A stretch of DNA of 64,000 nt, taken from the NCBI GenBank assembly GCA_001941065.1, contig MSHJ01000005.1, positions 62,001-126,000 on the forward strand. The letters are read 5' to 3'. The stretch comes from Alistipes sp. Zagget8 (GTDB lineage Bacteria > Bacteroidota > Bacteroidia > Bacteroidales > Rikenellaceae). Under the pieces are notes generated by a model, which was given only the letters and a program-made list of their open reading frames with translations, did not search any database and had not been told where the DNA came from. Position 1 is the stretch's first letter. Each line of letters opens with the position of its first letter. Below, one piece after another: positions 7,885-17,948 of the stretch. Both the position numbers and the translations under genes were made by a program.

Positions 7885-9729
7885 TTATTTCAGTAAGGAT
7901 TCGAATTTCTGTTTAAGCTCTACAACCGTGAAGGGCAGTCCCTCGCACTTGTTGTACTGTTCGTAGGGGAACTCCTGGAAATTCTGGCGCAGGTAGTTGG
8001 CGAACTGGCCTTCGTTCAGCTCGCAGACGACGATCTTTTTGAATTTCGCGAAGATGTCGCGCACGCCCTTCGGCAGCGGGTTGATGTAGTTGAAATGGCA
8101 CAGCGAGACTTTCCGGCCCTCCTTGCGCATTTCGTCCACGGCGTTCTGCAGGTGGCCGCGCGTGCCGCCCCAGCCTACGACCAGCAGCTCGCCTTCGGCG
8201 TCGCCGTAAACCGTCTGTGCGGGAATGTCCTCGACGGCTTTGGCCACCTTTTCGGCGCGTGTGCGCGTCATTTTCTGGTGATTGGCCGGGTCGTGCGAGA
8301 TGCAGCCCTTCACGCAGTCCTTTTCCAGTCCGCCCACGCGGTGCTCCAACCCCACCTTGCCGGGGAATGCCCAGCCGCGGGCCAGTTTTTCGTTGCGCAC
8401 ATAGGGCATGAATCCGCCTTCGGGGGCCTTGTCCACGATCGGAGGCTGAATGGCGGGGTAGTCTTTCATCGACGGGATGCGCCACGGCTCCGAACCGTTG
8501 GCGATGAATCCGTCGGTCAGCAGAATCACGGGCGTCATGTGCTCCATGGCGAGGCGTCCGGCTTCGAATGCGTAGTGGAAACAGTCGCTGGGCGACGACG
8601 CGGCCACGACGATCACCGGGCATTCGCCGTTACGGCCGTAGAGGGCCTGCGCCAGGTCGCTCTGCTCGGTTTTGGTGGGGAGTCCCGTCGAGGGGCCTCC
8701 GCGCTGTACGTCCACCACGACCAGCGGCAGCTCGGTCATCACGGCCAGTCCCAGCGCCTCGCTCTTGAGCGACAGACCCGGTCCCGAAGTGCTCGTCACG
8801 GCGAAATTGCCTGCGAAGGCGGCGCCGATGGCGGTGCAGATGCCGGCGATTTCGTCCTCGGCCTGCACGGTCTTCACCCCGAGGTCCTTGCGCTTGGCCA
8901 GCTCCTCGAGGATCACCGTCGCCGGGGTGATGGGATACGAACCGCAGAAGAGCGGCAGCCCCGCTTTCTCGGCGGCGGCGCACAATCCCCATGCCGTGGC
9001 GACGTTTCCGTTGATCGAACGGTAGGTTCCCTTTTCGCGGGGAGCCGGGGCCACGGTGTAGTTGTTGGCGAACTGGTGGGTGTTGGCGGCGTAGTTATAG
9101 CCCGCCGCGATGGCCAGCTTGTTGGCTTCGGCCACGGCGGGGTTCTTCTTGGCGAATTTTCCGTCGAGGTATTTGAGGGCGTAATCCTCCGGACGGTCGA
9201 ACAGCCAGAAGCAGATGCCCAGTGCGAACATGTTCTTGCACTTGACGATGGCTTTGTTGTCGAGTCCGGTCTCTTTCAGCGCCTCGCGCGTCATGGAGGT
9301 AATGTCGGGAATCACGACGTTGTATTCGTCGAGCTTCAGCTCTTCCAGCGGGTCCAGCGTGGCGAATCCGGCTTTTTTGAGGTGCTCCTCGGTGAGCGAA
9401 TCCCCGTCGAGGATGACCGTTGCGCCGGCCTTGAGCCATTTGCGGTTGGCTTTGAGCGCTGCGGGGTTCATGGCGACCAGCACGTCGCAGTAATCGCCGG
9501 GATTGAGTTCGCGGTGATCGCCGAAATGCACCTGGAATCCCGATACGCCCGCCACGGTTCCCTGCGGGGCGCGGATTTCGGCCGGATAGTCGGGGAAGGT
9601 CGAGATGCCGTTCCCCAGCAGTGCCGAAGTGTCGGAAAAGAGCGTGCCCGTAAGCTGCATTCCGTCGCCCGAATCGCCTGAGAAGCGTATCACGACGTCC
9701 TGCAGCTCCCGCACTTTTGTTTGTTCCAT
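7885..9729 (-). CDS. korA: 2-oxoglutarate (2-oxoacid):ferredoxin oxidoreductase, fused gamma-alpha subunit
   Basis: The protein has 614 residues. An N-terminal gamma domain (about 1-200, starting VIRFSGDSGDGMQLTG) is followed by the alpha/pyrimidine-binding domain (about 225-480, with GSYPITPATVILEEL, EDEIAGICTAIGAAFAG and TSTSGPGLSLK) and a C-terminal transketolase-like domain (about 500-614). The architecture matches KorA of Bacteroidales and other anaerobes. It heads a korAB operon whose promoter lies about 100 bp upstream. The reaction is oxidative decarboxylation coupled to ferredoxin in a branched or reductive TCA pathway. Confidence 0.93.
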   Translation of the reverse strand: MEQTKVRELQDVVIRFSGDSGDGMQLTGTLFSDTSALLGNGISTFPDYPAEIRAPQGTVAGVSGFQVHFGDHRELNPGDYCDVLVAMNPAALKANRKWLKAGATVILDGDSLTEEHLKKAGFATLDPLEELKLDEYNVVIPDITSMTREALKETGLDNKAIVKCKNMFALGICFWLFDRPEDYALKYLDGKFAKKNPAVAEANKLAIAAGYNYAANTHQFANNYTVAPAPREKGTYRSINGNVATAWGLCAAAEKAGLPLFCGSYPITPATVILEELAKRKDLGVKTVQAEDEIAGICTAIGAAFAGNFAVTSTSGPGLSLKSEALGLAVMTELPLVVVDVQRGGPSTGLPTKTEQSDLAQALYGRNGECPVIVVAASSPSDCFHYAFEAGRLAMEHMTPVILLTDGFIANGSEPWRIPSMKDYPAIQPPIVDKAPEGGFMPYVRNEKLARGWAFPGKVGLEHRVGGLEKDCVKGCISHDPANHQKMTRTRAEKVAKAVEDIPAQTVYGDAEGELLVVGWGGTRGHLQNAVDEMRKEGRKVSLCHFNYINPLPKGVRDIFAKFKKIVVCELNEGQFANYLRQNFQEFPYEQYNKCEGLPFTVVELKQKFESLLK

Positions 9730-9828
9730 GATTTTGGTTTCAGATTAGGGGTTAATAACAACGATTTCTCAAATAGAGTGAAAGGTAAAGACAAAGCGAC
9801 AAACCTGTTCGCCGCCTGTGCTATGATG

Positions 9829-9836
9829 CAAATATA
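9829..9836 (-). promoter_or_regulatory. -7 box of the korAB promoter
   Basis: TATATTTG on the minus strand lies about 100 bp ahead of korA in an AT-rich stretch. The rest of 9730-10043 shows no gene; a 63-codon frame there overlaps this promoter and looks spurious. Confidence 0.5.
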
Positions 9837-10043
9837 TTAAATAAATTGTCAAATTGGTCTTTTTGAGGCGACTTTTTCGGCCTGCCGCGGAATTGGTGCG
9901 GATCTTTTCTTCTGTCGGATGCTGACGATCTGTCTGCTGCGGGCGATTTTCCGTTGTCATTTGTTATCGAACCGCTCCGGTTTGCTCTCTTTCTGAAACC
10001 GGAGAACTTTTTTAAAATATTTTCCGAATGCCGTGTGCGAAAA

Positions 10044-10071
10044 CGGGGACAACCCCGGAAGATTGTCCCCG
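10044..10071 (-). terminator. Terminator of the fimbrillin/esterase gene
   Basis: CGGGGACAA and TTGTCCCCG pair as a 9-bp stem with a 10-nt loop. Read on the minus strand it is followed by TTTTCG and lies 22 bp after the stop codon. Confidence 0.65.
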
Positions 10072-10092
10072 CCTGCCGACGCCTGTTCCGGA

Positions 10093-12609
10093 TCACTGGT
10101 TGAACATCCATTCGACCAGCCCGGGCGTTGCTGCGGCTTTTGACCAGATCGTGTTGTGGTCGGCGCCCTCCACCTCCGTATAGGTGATGGCCTGGCCTCC
10201 GGCATCCCGGATGGCTTGCACCATTTTGCGGGTCCCCTCGATGTTCAGGGTTTCGTCGGCCGTTCCGTGGAAGGTCCATATCGGGGTCCCGGTGTATTGC
10301 GACGCGATGGCGGAGGCGTTGCTGCCGTCCCGGAGCCCGGCCACGGGGATCGCCGCCGCGAAGAGCGAGGGGTAGCGGCATATCAGGTCCCACGCCGCCC
10401 CGGCACCGTTCGACGAACCGCATACATACAGTTTGTCCGTATCGATTGGTCGCGTCGAAACGATGTGGTCTAAGAGCTCCTTGGCAGCCGATAGATGTGC
10501 GGTCATCGGGACGCTTTCGGGTGTGTACCCGGCATCGCCCGGATAACTGGCGACCCATTGCGATCCCTCGGGGCACTGCGGGGCGACGATGATGCAGTCT
10601 GTCGAACTGTTGAGGATGTAGTAGAGCAACGCCGCGCCCATCGTGTCGAGCTGTTTCACGTTGTCGTTTCCGCGTGCGCCCAGTCCATGGATGAAGAGTA
10701 CCGACGGGTATTTTTTTGAAGGGTCGTAATTTTCGGGCAGGTAAAGCCGGTATGGCAGGACTGTCCCCTGCGAATCGGTGAACGATTCGCGGCTGAACGC
10801 GTGGTCGGGTACCAGATAGTCCGATGCGATCTCCTTGAAAGAGTGCAGTTTGGTCAGTGCGAACAGTTCGTCATTTGCCGCCAGCGACCGGATGTCGGCC
10901 TTGGATGTTTGTCCGGTCTCTCCCGTGAAGGCCACGCAGTCGGAGAAGTCGCCGCCGGAGATCGTCACGTTTACTGTTCCCGATACGACATTCCCGCCGT
11001 GCGTTCCTGCATAGACGCTGCCGACGAATTTGCCACCCGAGATGTTCAGGTCGACGCTGCCTCCCGTTCCGGAGGCCGTTCCGCCGAAGATGTTGGTGAT
11101 TTCGCCGCCCGAGATATGGATGCGGGCGGTTCCGGTGTAGGTCTGTGCGATACTCCGGTTGAATCCGACCAGCAGGAATTTTCCGCTCTCGACGGTGATG
11201 TCCGAATCCAGGTCGGTGGCGACAGGCGTTCCCTGTCCGGCCTGATAGCCTCCCAGGATCGAGGTCGATGTGGCCAGACTGGCAAAGGTGAAGCCGTAGG
11301 AGGCAATGCCGGTGCCCATCCGGATCGGATTGTAGTTGGCGATGAAGAGAATGAAATCCTTCGAACTCCCCGAACCCCTGAAGTTGATGTTCTCGAACGT
11401 AACGGGGCCGTTCATCACATACCTGTGCCCGGTCCCGTTCACGTAGAACGCATTTTCGGTCCCGTTGCGGTAATCCTTGTCTTTCCACGATTGGGTCACG
11501 GTGACGAGGCGGCTGTGTGCGGGCTCCACGAAATTCGCCGTGAGTTCGAACTCCCCGCAGACGACGATCGTTCCGCCGTCGTCGCCCAATGCCTGATAGG
11601 CAGCCGTCAGCGTGCCGACGGGCGCCGTGTCGGAAGAACCGTTGCCCGTGCCTCCCTTGGCCAGGAACACGACTCGCTCAGCCGGTTCCGGCGTATTCGA
11701 TTGGAATTCGGCTTCGGCCAGATCGAGGACGAGGTTGTGCACGCTGCCCGCCGTCAGTGTCAGCGAGGCCGTCGAGGTGAATGTATAAGTGCCGTTTTCA
11801 GTGATGACCTTGCATACATATCCGTTGACTGTACAGGGCAGTGCGCCGATGTAAATGCCTGCGGCTGCTTCGGCGTCTGGAATCCCGTCGAGCGCATAGG
11901 GTATACCGAGGGTGACGGTTGTGGAGAGCGACCCTTCTTTCGACCGGACGGTGGCGATCTCCTTTGTCGTCCAATTCAGCGAGCTGCTGATGCCGCCGTT
12001 GAGACGGCTGCCGTCGGTCGTTGCTGTTGCGGTCAGGCTGACCGACCGGACGGCATCGTCCCGTTTGGCTTCGTTGGAGGTGTAGACGGCGAACCGGAGC
12101 AGGGCGTTGATGCATTGGAGGGTCGAGCTGACGGTCTCGTCCGCTTCCGCGGGGGCATTGCCGACGAGGAAGAATCCCGCAGCCCTGTAATCCGGTGATC
12201 CGGCCCGGGGTTGGGTCTGTTCTGCTTCGACGGAGAAATTCACGGTGCTCTTTCCACTTTCGGTGTCCGTGCCGGCGGAGTAGGGGTAATAGGGCCAGAT
12301 GCGGGCGATATTGGCCGGGACGGTCGTCCGGAACATGGCCGTTTTGTCCGGGCTGACCGTGATGGATGCAGAGGCCGTGTTTCCCTGTCTGTCGTCGCAC
12401 ACGCCCAGCCGGGTCGCGTCGTCCGTACCCCATGAGAATCCTTCGGCGCCGGCCCATGCGGCGCCTGTCGGGGTGTCGATGGAGACGGCGGCGGTGATCG
12501 TTATGGTCCGGGGATCACCCGGTTCGGGGTTCGGGTTGTCGGTGTTGCTTTTGCTGCATCCCGCAAGCAGGCAGAGCCCGCACAAGGTAAGTGCATGGAA
12601 ATGTTTCAT
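10093..12609 (-). CDS. Lipoprotein: fimbrillin-like domain, beta-helix-like region and C-terminal esterase
   Basis: The 838-residue protein has a lipobox LLAGC with Cys18. Residues about 35-310 resemble a fimbrillin-like (Mfa/FimA) domain. A middle region (about 320-580) is rich in ITISGG-type repeats (HISGGEI, NISGGKF, TISGGDF), as in a right-handed beta-helix. The last 240 residues are an alpha/beta hydrolase of the PHB-depolymerase/S9-like esterase type: LPYRLYLPENYDP, FIHGLGARG, nucleophile Ser733 in GSSNG, Asp in HGTADE and His in GADHNT. It is probably a surface-exposed esterase on an adhesin-like stalk. It has its own promoter and terminator, so it is monocistronic. The substrate is unknown; feruloyl or acetyl ester cleavage is one option. 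Confidence 0.82.
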   Translation of the reverse strand: MKHFHALTLCGLCLLAGCSKSNTDNPNPEPGDPRTITITAAVSIDTPTGAAWAGAEGFSWGTDDATRLGVCDDRQGNTASASITVSPDKTAMFRTTVPANIARIWPYYPYSAGTDTESGKSTVNFSVEAEQTQPRAGSPDYRAAGFFLVGNAPAEADETVSSTLQCINALLRFAVYTSNEAKRDDAVRSVSLTATATTDGSRLNGGISSSLNWTTKEIATVRSKEGSLSTTVTLGIPYALDGIPDAEAAAGIYIGALPCTVNGYVCKVITENGTYTFTSTASLTLTAGSVHNLVLDLAEAEFQSNTPEPAERVVFLAKGGTGNGSSDTAPVGTLTAAYQALGDDGGTIVVCGEFELTANFVEPAHSRLVTVTQSWKDKDYRNGTENAFYVNGTGHRYVMNGPVTFENINFRGSGSSKDFILFIANYNPIRMGTGIASYGFTFASLATSTSILGGYQAGQGTPVATDLDSDITVESGKFLLVGFNRSIAQTYTGTARIHISGGEITNIFGGTASGTGGSVDLNISGGKFVGSVYAGTHGGNVVSGTVNVTISGGDFSDCVAFTGETGQTSKADIRSLAANDELFALTKLHSFKEIASDYLVPDHAFSRESFTDSQGTVLPYRLYLPENYDPSKKYPSVLFIHGLGARGNDNVKQLDTMGAALLYYILNSSTDCIIVAPQCPEGSQWVASYPGDAGYTPESVPMTAHLSAAKELLDHIVSTRPIDTDKLYVCGSSNGAGAAWDLICRYPSLFAAAIPVAGLRDGSNASAIASQYTGTPIWTFHGTADETLNIEGTRKMVQAIRDAGGQAITYTEVEGADHNTIWSKAAATPGLVEWMFNQ

Positions 12610-12634
12610 CGGAAAGTAGGTTTTAGGTTGTATG

Positions 12635-12642
12635 CAAAATTA
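12635..12642 (-). promoter_or_regulatory. -7 box for the fimbrillin/esterase gene
   Basis: TAATTTTG on the minus strand lies 25 bp ahead of the ATG. The spacing to an upstream TTG is longer than usual, so support is moderate. Confidence 0.4.
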
Positions 12643-12674
12643 TTCGGAGTAGAATTCCGATGATGCAAGAATAG

Positions 12675-14492
<1,818 letters not shown>

Positions 14493-14508
14493 GATGCACA
14501 CTATATGT

Positions 14509-14542
14509 AAAAAGCCCCTGCTTCCGGAAGCAGGGGCTTTTT
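14509..14542 (+). terminator. Terminator of the ABC-F gene
   Basis: A 17-bp perfect palindrome (AAAAAGCCCCTGCTTCC and its complement) ends in a T run, 17 bp after the stop codon. Confidence 0.9.
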
Positions 14543-14570
14543 CTATCATGTACGCATCTTCCGAAGCGTG

Positions 14571-14606
14571 CGCCATCTCCCTCCCTGGGGGAGGGCTGGG
14601 GTGGGG
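14571..14606. repeat. GC-rich intergenic palindromic element
   Basis: CCCTCCC-TGG-GGGAGGG (14579-14595) is followed by CTGGGGTGGGG. The motif resembles short repeated intergenic palindromes known from many bacterial genomes. No other copy is seen in this window. Confidence 0.35.
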
Positions 14607-14699
14607 TCGGATTTGTATACGACGCCAAAGGCGGCGATAACGACCGGCGGCAACGAGAAGCGGTACAAATATGTAACAGCCTACAGCCGCCCGGATTCT

Positions 14700-15494
14700 T
14701 TACTGCGGCTGCTTGCCGATGTAGGCCAGGATGCCGCCGTCGACGTAGAGCACGTGTCCGTTGACGAAATCCGAAGCGTCCGAAGCGAGGAACACGGCCG
14801 GACCCATCAGGTCTTCGGGCGTTCCCCAGCGAGCCGCGGGGGTCTTGGCCACGATGAACGCATCGAACGGATGGCGCGAACCGTCGGCCTGCTTCTCGCG
14901 CAGCGGGGCGGTCTGGGGCGTTGCGATGTAACCCGGGCCGATGCCGTTGCACTGGATGTTGTATTCGCCGTACTCCGAGGCGATGTTGCGGGTCAGCATC
15001 TTCAGTCCGCCTTTGGCGGCGGCGTAAGCCGACACGGTCTCGCGGCCCAGCTCCGACATCATCGAGCAGATGTTGATGATCTTGCCCTTGCCCTTCTTGA
15101 TCATCGAGGGAATGACGGCCTTCGACACGATGAACGGGCCGTTGAGGTCGATGTCGATCACCTGGCGGAACTCCGCGGCGGTCATCTCGACCATCGGGAT
15201 GCGCTTGATGATGCCGGCGTTGTTGACGAGGATGTCCACCACGCCGACCTCCTTTTCGATCTGCGCCACCATGGCGTTCACCTGCTCCTCGTTGGTCACG
15301 TCGCAGACGTAGCCTTTGGCCTCGATGCCCTCGGCCTTGTAGGCGGCCAGACCCTTGTCCACGAGCTCCTGCTTGATGTCGTTGAAGACGATCTTTGCGC
15401 CCTGGCGTGCGAAAGCCGTTGCCAGTGCGAATCCGATGCCGTAAGAGGCGCCCGTCACGAGCGCGACCTTACCTTCCAAAGAAAAATTTACCAT
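14700..15494 (-). CDS. kduD: SDR dehydrogenase, KduD / gluconate 5-dehydrogenase type
   Basis: The 264-residue protein is a classical short-chain dehydrogenase: TGASYGIG nucleotide-binding motif near 14-21, NNAGI near 91-95, catalytic Ser in ICSMMSE and Tyr/Lys in YAAAKGG. The C-terminus has VNGHVLYVDGG. It follows kduI on the same strand with 30 bp between them. KduI makes 3-deoxy-D-glycero-2,5-hexodiulosonate from 5-keto-4-deoxyuronate, and KduD reduces that product to 2-keto-3-deoxygluconate. The neighbour favours KduD over gluconate 5-dehydrogenase, which cannot be told apart from the sequence alone. Confidence 0.8.
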   Translation of the reverse strand: MVNFSLEGKVALVTGASYGIGFALATAFARQGAKIVFNDIKQELVDKGLAAYKAEGIEAKGYVCDVTNEEQVNAMVAQIEKEVGVVDILVNNAGIIKRIPMVEMTAAEFRQVIDIDLNGPFIVSKAVIPSMIKKGKGKIINICSMMSELGRETVSAYAAAKGGLKMLTRNIASEYGEYNIQCNGIGPGYIATPQTAPLREKQADGSRHPFDAFIVAKTPAARWGTPEDLMGPAVFLASDASDFVNGHVLYVDGGILAYIGKQPQ

Positions 15495-15524
15495 AATTGT
15501 GAATTATGAATTTTGAATTGTGAA

Positions 15525-16367
15525 TTATTTCAGGTCCGTAATCTTCGAAAAGTCCTGGTCGCCGTAGTCGAGGTTCTCGCCGCCCATGCCCCAGATGAAG
15601 GTGTAGTTGTGCGTTGCGGCGGCGCTGTGGATCGACCATTCGGGCGACAGCACGGCCTGGTCGCCCTTCATCCAGATGTGGCGCGTCTCGTCGACCTCGC
15701 CCATCAGGTGGCATACGGCGTGCTCTTCGGGCACCTCGAAATAGAAATAGGCCTCCATGCGGCGCGAGTGCACGTGCGCGGGCATCGTGTTCCACACACT
15801 GCCGGGCAGCAGTTCGGTCATGCCCATCTGCAGCTGGCAGGTCGGCAGCACCTGATTCACGAGCATCTTGTTGATGTTGCGGTCGTTCGAACCCTCGAGC
15901 GAACCCATGTGCGCCACCACGGCGTCGGCCTTCGTGACCTTCTTGTCGGGGTAGTTGCGGTGTGCGGTCAGCGAATTGAAATAGAATTTCGCGGGGTTCT
16001 TCGGGTCCTTGCTTTCGAAGGTCACCTCGCGGTCGCCCGAACCGAGGTAGAGGGCTTCCTTGTAGTCGAGTTCGAACACCGAGTCGCCGGCCTTTACGAC
16101 GCCGGGGCCTCCGACGTTGAACATACCCATCTCGCGGCGGGTGAGGAAGAAGGGGGCTTTCAGCGGGTCGATGACCTCGAGGCGGAGCGTCTCGGCAACG
16201 GGCATCGCGCCGCCGACGATCATGCGGTCGTACATCGAATAGACCATGTTGACCTCGTCGGGCGAGAATACCTTTTCGATCAGGAAATCGCGGCGCAGGC
16301 GCGTCGTGTCGTAACTTTTCGCATCCTCGGGATGCGCCGCATAGCGGATTTCGTAATTGGTTTTCAT
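15525..16367 (-). CDS. kduI: 5-keto-4-deoxyuronate isomerase
   Basis: The 280-residue cupin-fold enzyme has the usual KduI length and N-terminus (EIRYAAHPEDAKSYDT). The metal-binding region PAHVHSRRMEAYFYF carries two histidines and a glutamate, and HSAAATHNYTFIWGMGGEN is typical near the C-terminus. It isomerises the unsaturated uronate released by pectin or glycosaminoglycan lyases. It is first in a two-gene kduI-kduD operon. The 30-bp gap to kduD holds AATTC-rich repeats. Confidence 0.95.
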   Translation of the reverse strand: MKTNYEIRYAAHPEDAKSYDTTRLRRDFLIEKVFSPDEVNMVYSMYDRMIVGGAMPVAETLRLEVIDPLKAPFFLTRREMGMFNVGGPGVVKAGDSVFELDYKEALYLGSGDREVTFESKDPKNPAKFYFNSLTAHRNYPDKKVTKADAVVAHMGSLEGSNDRNINKMLVNQVLPTCQLQMGMTELLPGSVWNTMPAHVHSRRMEAYFYFEVPEEHAVCHLMGEVDETRHIWMKGDQAVLSPEWSIHSAAATHNYTFIWGMGGENLDYGDQDFSKITDLK

Positions 16368-16428
16368 ATAAGTCGTTAAATTTTAGTTTATTGTATCTGT
16401 TTCGGCCGGAATTGGCTTCGGTTTCCAA

Positions 16429-16461
16429 AATTGGTTCGCCAATTCCATCTCTGCAAAGATA
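16429..16461 (-). promoter_or_regulatory. kduI promoter with candidate operator
   Basis: The minus strand has TATCTTTG (16461-16454). Just downstream lies an inverted repeat AATTGG-TTCG-CCAATT (16429-16444), placed about where transcription should start. Further AATTGG half-sites occur at about 16410 and 16475. A repressor site for uronate control is plausible. The remainder of 16462-16630 shows no gene. Confidence 0.45.
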
Positions 16462-16633
16462 GTAAAAAATCCGAAATTGGTTGCCCAAAATCCGGAAATA
16501 ATTGTCCGGGAGGGGAATATGGCTGCCGGAGAGGGGGTGGAGGAGGGGAGGGGCCGTGTCTTTCGAATTGGTTCGCGCCGCTTCGCCTTCTCCATGCGGG
16601 CGGCGGCATCGCAAAATCGTGTCTGCACACGAT

Positions 16634-16691
16634 ACGATCAGAGAGACGGAGGAATTTTGTGCAAGCACAATCCCTCCGTCTCTCTGATCGT
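16634..16691. terminator. Long hairpin after the S24 repressor gene
   Basis: A perfect 19-bp inverted repeat (16634-16652 with 16673-16691, starting ACGATCAGAGAG) encloses a second 6-bp hairpin TTGTGC-AA-GCACAA. There is no U tract next to it, so it may be an RNA-stabilising or DNA-level structure and not a simple terminator. Confidence 0.5.
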
Positions 16692-16727
16692 CTGCCTCCG
16701 GCAGTATTATTTTGCGCTGCTCGTACC

Positions 16728-17399
16728 TTACCTTATGGAGTTCATCCTGATACTCGCCTTCACGAGCGCAATGGCGCGGATGCGCGAAATTTCCACGTCT
16801 TTGTCGGCATGGTGGACGTTCTGGCTCACGAGTTTCACATAGCCCTCGCGGTCGGATTTCTGGATGTATTTCACCGTGACGTACTCCTCGCCGTCGATGT
16901 CTATCGACAACAGGTACATATCCCCCCAGAAAATGTCGTCGATGTTGTGCAGCTGTTTGTACAGCACGATGTCGCCGCTTTTCAACAGCGGGTACATCGA
17001 ATCCCCGACGATGTAGATCGCCCCGTCGCATTTCGGGAGGTTGGGGATGTGGATGAAATTGACGGGTTTGGTCTGCGTCCGGTCGGCGAACAGCGGCACC
17101 AGTCCCGCCGTGCCCTCTATCGAGTAGAGGGGCACGCTTTGCAGCGGCAGCGAATTGTCCGTGCGGTGCATGTAGGCCGTCAGGTCGGGTTCGGCGTTGA
17201 ACATCTCGCCCTTGCCGGTTTCGAGCCATTCGGGATTGACGTTCAAATCCTGAACAAGGATGTTGCGGTTGCGGGTCGAGAGTCCCGCCTTGCCGGTCTC
17301 GATCATCGAAAGCGCCGCTTTGCCGATTCCAAGTCGTTGTGCAAGTTGCTCTTGCGTCATGCCGAGCTGTTTGCGTATCAGTTTTACCCGTTCGTTCAT
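16728..17399 (-). CDS. XRE-family repressor with S24 (LexA/CI-like) peptidase domain
   Basis: The 223-residue protein has an N-terminal HTH (about 5-60: RKQLGMTQEQLAQRLGIGKAALSMIETG) and a C-terminal S24 domain with the catalytic Ser in VGDSMYPLLKSGD and Lys in VTVKYIQ. It is a phage CI or LexA-like autorepressor inactivated by self-cleavage. The only phage genes beside it are the divergent small gene and terminase, so it seems to be the control end of a decayed prophage. Unlike lambda CI, the Ala-Gly cleavage site is not obvious; EGTAGL near 95 is a candidate. Confidence 0.88.
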   Translation of the reverse strand: MNERVKLIRKQLGMTQEQLAQRLGIGKAALSMIETGKAGLSTRNRNILVQDLNVNPEWLETGKGEMFNAEPDLTAYMHRTDNSLPLQSVPLYSIEGTAGLVPLFADRTQTKPVNFIHIPNLPKCDGAIYIVGDSMYPLLKSGDIVLYKQLHNIDDIFWGDMYLLSIDIDGEEYVTVKYIQKSDREGYVKLVSQNVHHADKDVEISRIRAIALVKASIRMNSIR

Positions 17400-17425
17400 C
17401 GTCGTGCTATTGAAAAATTTTATAT

Positions 17426-17488
17426 CAAATATTTGTACTTTTCGATTGGAAATACAAATTTTGAACTTATCTTTGTGCTACAAAGTTA
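17426..17488. promoter_or_regulatory. Divergent promoter/operator of the prophage remnant
   Basis: TATCTTTG at 17469-17476 with TTG at 17446 faces right. TAACTTTG on the minus strand (17488-17481) faces the repressor. Between and beside them lie the palindrome CAAATATTTG (17426-17435) and an inverted repeat ATTTGTA/TACAAAT (17431-17437, 17453-17459). The overlap of both promoters with palindromes fits autoregulation by the S24 repressor. Confidence 0.5.
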
Positions 17489-17539
17489 AACGATTTATTT
17501 CGAATCTGCAAACATTTTTCAAAAAACAGTTAATAATCA

Positions 17540-17827
17540 ATGATCTATTCGGTTTCATCGGAACTTTACCTTGAAGTGGTCGCGCGTCTGGCGGAGGCCA
17601 TCGGCGGCGGAAGTTACTTTTCGGGTTCGCTCACGTTCCTCTTCGGCAACACGGAGTGCCGGCTGACGGCCTCGGTGATCGTCTACCGGCGGTGCGAGCA
17701 TCTGCCCGAAGGCGACCGGGACGTGATTGCCGACCTGGTTCCCGTGTGGTGGGAGTTTCACACCACGGGCGACGGCGGCGAGATGCCCAATGACTTTTCG
17801 TTCTCCGAACTGCGGGCGTTGCTCTGA
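17540..17827 (+). CDS. Small hypothetical protein of the prophage remnant
   Basis: The 95-residue acidic protein has no recognised domain. It starts at ATG 17540, downstream of the rightward promoter and ahead of the terminase gene. It contains a repeated beta-type pattern (GSLTFLFGNTECRLTASVIVYRR) and WWEFH. It could be a phage accessory protein. GC content and codon use look like the neighbouring genes. Confidence 0.6.
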   Translation: MIYSVSSELYLEVVARLAEAIGGGSYFSGSLTFLFGNTECRLTASVIVYRRCEHLPEGDRDVIADLVPVWWEFHTTGDGGEMPNDFSFSELRALL

Positions 17828-17948
17828 CACGCCGCCGCGCTCCGGCCCTCCCTTCCCGGCACGGCGCTGCCGCCGGAGCGCACCCCTCAAAAAACCTGCC
17901 CGCCGCGGCGCCGCGCATGGGTTTTTCTATCGCAAACTATTTTACAGC

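Noticed and set aside
9769..9960. 63-codon open frame upstream of korA
   Set aside because: It overlaps the likely korAB promoter and its sequence is low in structure.
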